A DNA stretch of 64,000 nucleotides, from contig CATOSI010000001.1 of assembly GCA_951812505.1 (NCBI GenBank), positions 620,001 to 684,000 on the forward strand, given 5' to 3'. This stretch comes from an uncultured Dehalococcoidia bacterium (GTDB taxonomy: Bacteria; Chloroflexota; Dehalococcoidia; Lucifugimonadales; UBA1123). The position numbers and the translations under genes were made by a program. Under the pieces are notes generated by a model. It saw nothing but the letters and a program-made list of their open reading frames with translations, was not told the origin of the DNA and searched no databases. Shown here piece by piece: positions 44,519 to 51,474 of this stretch. Within the stretch, counting starts at the first letter, position 1. Each line of letters begins with the position of its first letter.

Positions 44519-45616
44519 TTAATTTACTCTGTGAGGAGCCAGCGCCTCTTCGTTCAGGCTGATGCCGAAGCCTGGGCGGTCCGGCGGGCTGACGTGACCG
44601 TCCTCGACCATCAGCGTTTCATTGAACATGTGCCCCCACATCGGGTCTGTCGAGTTGCTGTAGTACTCTACCGTCAGTCCGTTGGGTATCGCCGAAACCA
44701 GGTGAACGTGTACGTCCTGGTTGCCATGCGGGGCTATGAGCAGGTCGTGCGCCTGTGCGAGTGCCGCGACCTTCATGAATTCGGTGACGCCTCCCATTAT
44801 CAGCCCGTCAGGCTGGAGAATATCGCAGCATCGCCCCTCGATGAGTTCTCGAAAACCGTAGCGCGTGTATTCGTTCTCGCCGGTGGCTACAGGGATGATG
44901 GTTGACTGGCTGACAAGCCTGTGACCCTCGTAGTCGTCGGGGTTGACAGGTTCTTCGAACCAGAATACGTCGTAGGGCTCCATCTTTCGAGCGATTTCCT
45001 GCGCCTCGAAGTGTCGGTAGGCGCAGTTTGCGTCAACCATGAGCCTGGTGTTCGGTCCAATAGCTTCCCTGACTACCCGAACGCGCTCCACATCCTCGTT
45101 GATCGGCGCGCCTCCAATCTTCATCTTGACGGCCCTGGCTCCGAGACTGACAGCGGTTACCATCTCCTCGGCCAGTTCTCCAAGACCCTTGCCCTCTTCG
45201 TAATAGCCGCCCGCGATATACACAGGCACCTTATTCGTGTAGCCGCCAAGCAACTTGTACACCGGAAGTCCTGTGATCTGGCCCTTGAGGTCCCACAGCG
45301 CAATGTCTATGCCGCTAATGACACGAGTTGTAATTCCTCGACGGCCGACGAGCTTGGGCTGCCACATGTTGTCCCAGATTCTCTCCGTATCAAAAGGGTC
45401 CTGTCCCACAACAACCTGAGCGAAATGATCCAGAATCGCCGAGCCGATTTCTTCGGCGCCCTGCACTCCGCCAGCGAGACCGATGCCGGAGATTCCCTCG
45501 TCCGTCTCAACTCTCACCACGTTTAGACCGGCTGTAGGATAGACGTACATACCATTCCTTATAGGAGTTGCCCGCTTCCAGCGGTAGGTTTCCATAGTCA
45601 AACTCGTGATTTTCAT
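44519..45616 (-). CDS. Mandelate racemase/muconate lactonizing enzyme family protein (enolase superfamily)
   Basis: The 365-residue protein has the complete catalytic set of the mandelate racemase subgroup: KMK with K164 and K166, metal ligands D195, E221 and E247, the D270/H297 dyad and E317. These numbers are the same as those of Pseudomonas putida mandelate racemase. The subgroup includes racemases and acid-sugar dehydratases (galactonate, gluconate, fuconate), so the substrate remains open. The start is ATG at 45616. It is a single gene; the 2-keto-3-deoxy acid product of a dehydratase could feed the aldolase at 40868. Confidence 0.92.
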   Translation of the reverse strand: MKITSLTMETYRWKRATPIRNGMYVYPTAGLNVVRVETDEGISGIGLAGGVQGAEEIGSAILDHFAQVVVGQDPFDTERIWDNMWQPKLVGRRGITTRVISGIDIALWDLKGQITGLPVYKLLGGYTNKVPVYIAGGYYEEGKGLGELAEEMVTAVSLGARAVKMKIGGAPINEDVERVRVVREAIGPNTRLMVDANCAYRHFEAQEIARKMEPYDVFWFEEPVNPDDYEGHRLVSQSTIIPVATGENEYTRYGFRELIEGRCCDILQPDGLIMGGVTEFMKVAALAQAHDLLIAPHGNQDVHVHLVSAIPNGLTVEYYSNSTDPMWGHMFNETLMVEDGHVSPPDRPGFGISLNEEALAPHRVN

Positions 45617-45653
45617 GCTCTGTATCCCTGTCTTTTGTTCGTATTAGGTAATT

Positions 45654-46058
45654 TCATGCACTATCGCCAGTGTGCCGTACATAGGATATAGCGGAAACAA
45701 CCATGAAAATGACAACTCCCGGCACCAGCAGATCCCACAAGAGTTGGGCGGGCTCGAAACCTTCTGCGAATTTTAGAACATACTGGTGCATATAGAGGAT
45801 GGCGAAGAACGCCGTTAGCATGGTCATGATGTCCACCGGCAGCTGGCGCAGCCCACGCCCAGCGTTGTGATGTTCTAATGAAATCCTCGTATTGGCGACG
45901 ATGACTAAGATCAACGTACCTATGATTATTGGGTCAATGACGTAGTCCCACAGGGTCTGCACGGGATCCGGATTATACGGAAAGTAATAATAGGAGATAA
46001 GTAGAGTCGCAGCCGCTATCCAGCAGAGTATGGCCAGGAGCCGAAGGGGGCTTGACAT
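45654..46058 (-). CDS. Four-span membrane protein, unknown function
   Basis: The 134-residue product has about four hydrophobic spans (roughly residues 5-25, 38-56, 75-95 and 108-126). I do not recognise a family. The ATG at 46058 is chosen because AAAGGAGGCGATTC stands directly before it, a strong ribosome site; the longer frame has none. It lies 37 bases upstream of the mandelate-racemase-like gene on the same strand and may be cotranscribed with it, perhaps as a membrane partner, but no function is supported. Confidence 0.65.
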   Translation of the reverse strand: MSSPLRLLAILCWIAAATLLISYYYFPYNPDPVQTLWDYVIDPIIIGTLILVIVANTRISLEHHNAGRGLRQLPVDIMTMLTAFFAILYMHQYVLKFAEGFEPAQLLWDLLVPGVVIFMVVSAISYVRHTGDSA

Positions 46059-46413
46059 GAATCGCCTCCTTTCTCGTAATTGTGCCGAGTATATCACACG
46101 CAAGTCGGTCCTCTTCATCGGAGTAGATCGCCCAGTTCTGCGACTGAAGGAAGTAGTCAGAAGTATCCTGAATCTAGTACGTGTTCATGGGTCGAGGGCT
46201 TCGAAATCCGTCTCTCATCAATCCGACGGGGCGTAAATCAAGTGTGCGACTGCCGACTGGAGCGTTTCCCCCCTACCAACCAGTGGAAGTTCGACTCTGT
46301 ATCGCGTGGTTGACAAGAATTGTAGCGTGTCCTATAGTCTTGACCGAATCATAAGTGCCTGAGCCGCACTTATGGGTGATGTTTTGCTTCAAGAATAACA
46401 GGTTTTAGATCCT
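46059..46413. other. Intergenic region holding the LRR/Dpp operon promoter
   Basis: No convincing gene is seen in this 355-base stretch. The right half holds a sigma-70 promoter (46310-46338) and, just after the predicted start, a perfect 9-base stem CATAAGTGC (46350-46358) with GCACTTATG (46366-46374) and a 7-base loop. The hairpin has no T-run, so it looks like a 5' leader structure rather than a terminator. Confidence 0.6.
46310..46338 (+). promoter_or_regulatory. Sigma-70 promoter of the LRR-lipoprotein/permease operon
   Basis: A perfect TTGACA at 46310-46315 and TATAGT at 46333-46338 are separated by 17 bases. The predicted start near 46345 leaves a leader of about 70 bases containing a 9-base hairpin. 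Confidence 0.75.
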
Positions 46414-47319
46414 GTGGAATTGCGAATGTGGAGTGCAATGTTGGTTCGTCTGTGGTTTCTCACAGGTATAGTCGTAGCCGCTGTCATTGTCGCAGCCGCT
46501 TGCGGCGGCGGCGGTGGTGAAGAAGTGGAGGAATCCGCTCAGGAAGTGGCGGAACAGGCCCTGGCTCAAGAAGTGGCTGGAGACGCCAGAAGGGCGCAGA
46601 GGCCGGGTCAGAGGACCGTAACTGAAGAGCGACCGCAGCGAGTAGCGGGCGAGGGAGAGGTGATCTTTCCTGATCCTGCGGTCGAGGAGGCTGTCAGAAA
46701 AGACCTGAAACAGGAAGAGGGTCCGATAATGATTGCGGATGTGGCGGAATTCACATCCTTCAGCGTGAACCAATTGCTTTATGTCGCCGACATTTCCGGC
46801 ATGGAGCATATGGTCAATCTCACCGAATTCGACCTATCCCAGAACGCCACTGCCGACATCTCCGTTCTGGCAGGTCTGACAAAGCTAACCAGGCTCGACA
46901 TGGCCCAGAACGACATCAGCGACCTCACTCCGGTGACCAACCTGACAGAATTGACTTACCTTCGCGTGAAGGACAATCGTGTCAGCGACTTGACCCCACT
47001 CAGTGGACTCACAAACCTGACTGAACTGGACCTCTGGGAGAACCAGATAACGGACATATCTCCACTGGCCAGTCTAACCAATCTGGAAACGCTTAATCTG
47101 ACTAAGAACCAGATCAGCGATATATCGCCCCTGGCTTCGCTTTCCAACCTGAACCATTTGGAACTGACCAGGAATGAGATAACGGATATCTCGCCTCTCT
47201 TGGAGTCTGGGCTTGGAGAAGGCGACACGGTGAGGCTGTGGGGTTTGGATCTGGACGATAATTCCCTGAATGTCGTGATTCCGCAGTTGGAAGAAAAAGG
47301 CGTCAGAGTAGATAAGTAA
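46414..47319 (+). CDS. Leucine-rich-repeat lipoprotein
   Basis: The 301-residue product has a lipoprotein signal (VIVAAACGG, lipid cysteine C30 from the GTG start) and then a Gly/Glu-rich linker. From about residue 120 it has six 22-residue internalin-type leucine-rich repeats such as LTELDLWENQITDISPLASL and LETLNLTKNQISDISPLASL. Such surface repeats bind proteins or glycans. The start is GTG 46414 or the ATG four codons later. It is followed within 15 bases by the DppB-type permease, so it may be a transport accessory or a substrate-capture lipoprotein. Confidence 0.85.
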   Translation: MELRMWSAMLVRLWFLTGIVVAAVIVAAACGGGGGEEVEESAQEVAEQALAQEVAGDARRAQRPGQRTVTEERPQRVAGEGEVIFPDPAVEEAVRKDLKQEEGPIMIADVAEFTSFSVNQLLYVADISGMEHMVNLTEFDLSQNATADISVLAGLTKLTRLDMAQNDISDLTPVTNLTELTYLRVKDNRVSDLTPLSGLTNLTELDLWENQITDISPLASLTNLETLNLTKNQISDISPLASLSNLNHLELTRNEITDISPLLESGLGEGDTVRLWGLDLDDNSLNVVIPQLEEKGVRVDK

Positions 47320-47334
47320 GGGTGAAATAGTCAG

Positions 47335-48300
47335 ATGACCACGTACATAATCAGAAGGCTGCTTCTCACTATACCTACCCTTCTAATAGTCACGCTCCTG
47401 ACTACCGCCGCGCTCCGCATAATCCCGGGCGACGCGATTGACGTACTTATCGGTCAGATGGACCTCTCCGGCAAGGAAGACCGGGGACTGCTGCGCGAAG
47501 AACTCGAGAAACAGCTTGGGATAGATGTTCCTATCTACGTGCAGTACATCAGGTGGTGGAGAGACCTGATCCTACACCAGGACCTTGGTAAAGCGGTTAT
47601 TATGGGCTTCGACGTGAAAGACCAGATAATACAGAGGCTCCCTGTCACCTTCGAACTTGGGATACTGGCGATAGTCATCGCCATCTTAATCTCATTCCCG
47701 GTTGCGATACTCTCGGCTGTGCGACAGGACTCATGGGTGGACTACGTATTCCGCAGTCTCGCTATTCTGTTCATCAGCCTTCCATCATTCTGGGTAGGAA
47801 TCATGGTGATTGTCTTCCCATCGCTATGGTGGAACTGGTCGCCGCCCATCATCTACGTCCACATTTGGGAAGACCCTTGGGAAAATTTGAAGATGATCCT
47901 CCTTCCTGCGGTCATCATGGGCATGGCCATAAACGGCGTCAATATGAGATTGATGCGAACGATGATGCTGGAGGTGGTAAGGGAGGACTACATCAGGACT
48001 GCCTATTCGAAGGGGCTGGCCGAGAAAGTCGTAATATTTAGGCACGCGGTCAAGAACGCGTTGATACCGGTGATCACTGTTCTGGCGCTCGGTGTGCCGG
48101 TTGTCATAGGCGGCTCGGTCATAATCGAGCAGATCTTCGGTCTTCCAGGGATGGGCCGGCTGGCCATCGAGGCGGCTTTCCTTCGAGACTTCCCGGTGAT
48201 AATCGGGGTAACGCTCGTGTTCAGTATGTTCGTGCTGCTCATCATTCTGATAACCGACTTGAGCTACGCTTGGCTAGATCCCAGGATTCGTTACAGTTAG
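47335..48300 (+). CDS. ABC transporter permease, DppB/OppB type
   Basis: The 321-residue product is a six-span membrane permease of the peptide/nickel ABC family. It has the N-terminal MTTYIIRRLLLTIPTLL start and the EAA-type loop DYIRTAYSKGLAEKVV by which ATPases dock, and ends with the LDPRIRYS tail common to DppB. The ATPase subunits are not encoded nearby, so they must be elsewhere. The gene follows the LRR lipoprotein by 15 bases and precedes the second permease by 15 bases. Confidence 0.92.
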   Translation: MTTYIIRRLLLTIPTLLIVTLLTTAALRIIPGDAIDVLIGQMDLSGKEDRGLLREELEKQLGIDVPIYVQYIRWWRDLILHQDLGKAVIMGFDVKDQIIQRLPVTFELGILAIVIAILISFPVAILSAVRQDSWVDYVFRSLAILFISLPSFWVGIMVIVFPSLWWNWSPPIIYVHIWEDPWENLKMILLPAVIMGMAINGVNMRLMRTMMLEVVREDYIRTAYSKGLAEKVVIFRHAVKNALIPVITVLALGVPVVIGGSVIIEQIFGLPGMGRLAIEAAFLRDFPVIIGVTLVFSMFVLLIILITDLSYAWLDPRIRYS

Positions 48301-48315
48301 AGGAGCGCGGGAAGA

Positions 48316-49251
48316 ATGGCACAACAATTAAGTTTGGGCGCTCCGGTCGTACAACAGAGACGGAATCCGTTCACCGACTTCGCCACGCGCCTGGTCAGGA
48401 CGAAGCCGCTTGGCACAGCATCGGCGGTCATCGTCTTGGTGTTCTTCTTTGTTGGCGTATTCGCAAATTTCATTGCGCCTTACGGCTACAACGAGCAAAA
48501 AATCAGGAATGAGGACGGGACAACGACGCGCTTCGAGCGCCTGTCCTCACCTTCATTCGACCACTTTCTCGGCACTGACAGCATAGGTCGAGATATGTTC
48601 AGCCGCATCATCTACGGTGCGCGTATCTCCATGCTGGTAGGTGTGATCGGAAGTATCACTTCACTCGTGGTTTCGTGCCTGATCGGTATCCCCTCAGGAT
48701 ACTTCGGGGGCAAATTCGATCTTGTCGTGCAAAGGTTCATAGACGCATGGCTTGTCTTTCCCGACTTGATACTTCTGATACTGCTGGTGGCTTTGGTCGG
48801 TCCCAGTCTTTGGAATATAGTATTTATCCTGGGTCTGCAGTATGGCCTGGGCGGATCGAGGTCGGTGAGGGGAGCCGTCATAGGAATCAGGCAGAACGCC
48901 TACATCGAAGCTTCACAGGCTGTCGGTGTTGGGACTCCGAGGATTCTTGTGAGGCACATTCTTCCGAACGTCGCGCCATTCCTGCTAGTGCTGGTGACCA
49001 CTCGAATGCCCGGCATGATGCTGGCCGAGTCAGGCCTCAGCTTCCTCGGTCTCGGCGTTCCTCCCCCGGCTCCAAGTTGGGGTGGGATGCTCAGCAGCGC
49101 CGCGATGTCTTATATGCTCAGGGCGCCATTACTGGCAGTATGGCCCGGCCTTGCGCTCAGCGTTGTGGTGTACAGTACGAATATGTTCGGAGACGCGCTC
49201 AGAGACCTCCTTGACCCAAGGCTCAGGGGGGCATCGGGCGGTCGTTATTAG
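48316..49251 (+). CDS. ABC transporter permease, DppC/OppC type
   Basis: The 311-residue product pairs with the preceding permease. It has the GTDSIGRDMFSRIIYGARISM signature of DppC, the docking loop AYIEASQAVGVGTPRILVRHILPN, and the AESGLSFLGLGVPPPAPSWGGML segment. About 35 N-terminal residues precede the first span. GAGGAGCGCGGGAAG lies in front of the ATG. The substrate is probably an oligopeptide or related small solute, as set by the binding protein encoded next. Confidence 0.93.
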   Translation: MAQQLSLGAPVVQQRRNPFTDFATRLVRTKPLGTASAVIVLVFFFVGVFANFIAPYGYNEQKIRNEDGTTTRFERLSSPSFDHFLGTDSIGRDMFSRIIYGARISMLVGVIGSITSLVVSCLIGIPSGYFGGKFDLVVQRFIDAWLVFPDLILLILLVALVGPSLWNIVFILGLQYGLGGSRSVRGAVIGIRQNAYIEASQAVGVGTPRILVRHILPNVAPFLLVLVTTRMPGMMLAESGLSFLGLGVPPPAPSWGGMLSSAAMSYMLRAPLLAVWPGLALSVVVYSTNMFGDALRDLLDPRLRGASGGRY

Positions 49252-49285
49252 GACGCGCAGGTATGATGGCTTCCATGGAGACATC

Positions 49286-49313
49286 TTGACATAGAGCGAA
49301 AGTTTACTATCAT
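49286..49313 (+). promoter_or_regulatory. Promoter of the solute-binding-protein gene
   Basis: TTGACA at 49286-49291 and TATCAT at 49308-49313 with a 16-base spacer lie about 70 bases before the start codon. A separate promoter would allow higher expression of the binding protein than the permeases. Confidence 0.55.
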
Positions 49314-49380
49314 TGACAAGCTCGAATTTGGTGGCACTAAGGATGTTGCCTAAGATATAGGAAAGGATGGGGTATCGAAA

Positions 49381-51375
49381 TTGAGTAAACTGAAATCGGT
49401 AGTAGTTATCTTGTCACTAGCGATAGCGTTAGTGGCTTTGATGGCGTGTGCAAGTGAGACGCCGGCGGCACCCGCGGCGCCGACACCGGACGTCGCTGCG
49501 ATTGCGGCGCAAGCGGCGCAGCAAGCTGTCCAGCAGGCACAGCAAGCTCAGCCGGCGCCGGCCCCTGCAGTGCAGGGAGCTACTTCGGAAGAGGTAGCCA
49601 AGGCCGTTCAGGAAGCCCTGAAGGCGCAAGAGGCGCAGATCGCAAAGTCCGTGGAAGAAGCCGCGATGAAGGCGGCTGAGGCCGCGGTGGAGGCCGCTCC
49701 TGTCGCGATGACGCAGCTGAGGCCTGAGGACGTCAAGACCGTCGAAATCAGGACAGGTCCGTCATACGGCGGACAGCTGAGACTCGCGACGGCCAGCGAT
49801 CCCGGCTCCAAGTGGGACATGTGCGAGTTCAAGAACCAGCATATGCTCACCTATTCGGTAGAGAATTTCCTGTTTGGCGACTACAACAAGGGCCCGTCAG
49901 GTTCCGGTGAGACGACATACTTGCCCGTGCTGGGATTCGGAACCGACAAGCTCGCCACCGGCGCCCTGGCCGACAGCTGGGAAGTGCCGGATCCTCTGAC
50001 ATACAGTTTCCACGTGAGGCCAGGAGTTAGATGGCAGGACAAGCATCCCACATTCGGTAGGGCAGTCGAAGTTGACGAACTGGTCGCCGAAATGGAACGC
50101 ATCAAGGACTGCCGCTGGCCCAGGCACGACTTCCTGGATAAGGTAACCGGCGACGACACCGACGGTGATGGTGTCAACGACACGGTGACATACCACACCA
50201 ACAAGCCGGTCTCGTTCTGGGGTTACGAGTTCGCATGGGGTCCCTACCTCATAGCCGCTCCCCCTGAGACCATCGAGCTTGGCACCGACGATCCCTGGAA
50301 CCAGTCCGGCACCGGTCCGTGGATGACGGTCGAGGGCGGATACGTAGCCGGCAGCAAGACGGAGTTCGAGAAGAACCCTGACTGGTGGGCTACCTATACC
50401 TACGAAGGCAGTGAATATGCGCTGCCCTTTATAGATGGGATAGTCGAGATAATCATTCCCCAGGAGGCTGCTAGGCTGGCCGCACTGAGGACGGGTAAGA
50501 TTGACAAGCTCAGAGACGTCCGAACTTCAGACTGGGCGAGCATCGAAGAGTCGAACCCCGACCTTGGGAAGGTTAAGCCTCTCCAGGGCGCGCACATGTT
50601 CTGGATGCCGATGAACAAGCCTCCGTTCGACGACCTCCAGGTACGTCGCGCGATGAACATGGCATTGGACAGGCAGGTCTTCTCAGACAACCTGTACGAA
50701 GGTGACTCCGTCCTGTTCGCATTCCCGTCGTCTCCTGAGTGGCCGCTCCACTACGTGCCGCTCGAAGAGCAGCCGGAGTCGGTGCAGGAATACTTCGAGT
50801 ACAACCCAATGAAGGCCGGCGAGCTTCTGGACGCGGCAGGATATCCCCTGGACGCTGATGGCACGCGCTTCGAGATAGAATTGATGATCAGGAATACCAT
50901 CGAGCTCGAGCTGGAATCGGCGCAGATAGCGGTGGACATGTGGGACGACATTGGCGTGAAGGTAACTCTCGACCTGGTGGACAGCCCTGTGATTCAGAGC
51001 CGCCTGTTCGAAAAGCAGTACGACTTCATGTTCAACGCCCTCGTTGCCAGGCCGAACGCCCTGAACGACTTCAGAGCCGGACACCAGTGGAACAGGGCCA
51101 ACCTGAATGATCCCGAATGGCATGCCATGTGGGAGGACGTCCTGGCCGCGACCGAGTCTGACGAGCAGATTGCCAGAATCAAGGCCGCGAATGTCGGCTT
51201 CCTTGAACTGGCTCCTGTAATCCAGATACCCGCCGGCTTCGGTGGCGACTACTGGCAGCCATGGGTGCAGAACCACAATGGTGAGAGAATCCTGGCATTC
51301 GTGGACTACTCCACCAAGTGGGCCTACATCTGGCTCGACCGCGACATGAGAGAGTCCAGGACCGGATTCCGGTAG
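49381..51375 (+). CDS. Extracellular solute-binding lipoprotein, family 5 (peptide-type)
   Basis: The 664-residue product has a lipoprotein signal (LVALMACASE, lipid cysteine C23), then an Ala/Gln/Pro-rich flexible linker of about 90 residues, and a family 5 binding domain with ALADSWEVPDPLTYSFHVRPGVRW and LQVRRAMNMALDRQ. It would deliver peptides or similar solutes to the two permeases upstream. The start is TTG at 49381 with GGATGGGG about seven bases upstream. The linker looks like a spacer across a thick surface layer. The 664-residue length exceeds the usual 500-550 mainly because of it. Confidence 0.93.
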   Translation: MSKLKSVVVILSLAIALVALMACASETPAAPAAPTPDVAAIAAQAAQQAVQQAQQAQPAPAPAVQGATSEEVAKAVQEALKAQEAQIAKSVEEAAMKAAEAAVEAAPVAMTQLRPEDVKTVEIRTGPSYGGQLRLATASDPGSKWDMCEFKNQHMLTYSVENFLFGDYNKGPSGSGETTYLPVLGFGTDKLATGALADSWEVPDPLTYSFHVRPGVRWQDKHPTFGRAVEVDELVAEMERIKDCRWPRHDFLDKVTGDDTDGDGVNDTVTYHTNKPVSFWGYEFAWGPYLIAAPPETIELGTDDPWNQSGTGPWMTVEGGYVAGSKTEFEKNPDWWATYTYEGSEYALPFIDGIVEIIIPQEAARLAALRTGKIDKLRDVRTSDWASIEESNPDLGKVKPLQGAHMFWMPMNKPPFDDLQVRRAMNMALDRQVFSDNLYEGDSVLFAFPSSPEWPLHYVPLEEQPESVQEYFEYNPMKAGELLDAAGYPLDADGTRFEIELMIRNTIELELESAQIAVDMWDDIGVKVTLDLVDSPVIQSRLFEKQYDFMFNALVARPNALNDFRAGHQWNRANLNDPEWHAMWEDVLAATESDEQIARIKAANVGFLELAPVIQIPAGFGGDYWQPWVQNHNGERILAFVDYSTKWAYIWLDRDMRESRTGFR

Positions 51376-51413
51376 GCGATAGGTCCTACGTTTAGCAGAT
51401 AGAATGATTAGTG

Positions 51414-51450
51414 AAACGGGGTGTGGCGATTATGTCTCCACACCCCGTTT
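51414..51450 (+). terminator. Terminator after the solute-binding-protein gene
   Basis: A perfect 13-base stem, AAACGGGGTGTGG at 51414-51426 with CCACACCCCGTTT at 51438-51450, encloses an 11-base loop. It stands 38 bases past the stop of the binding protein, and the short TTT at the end completes a standard terminator. Confidence 0.75.
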
Positions 51451-51474
51451 GCGATTCCGAAGACTTTATGACAT

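Noticed and set aside
46850-47230. CRISPR-like regular repeats of about 66 bases
   Set aside because: They are the codons of leucine-rich repeats in an intact open frame, diverged between copies, without spacers.
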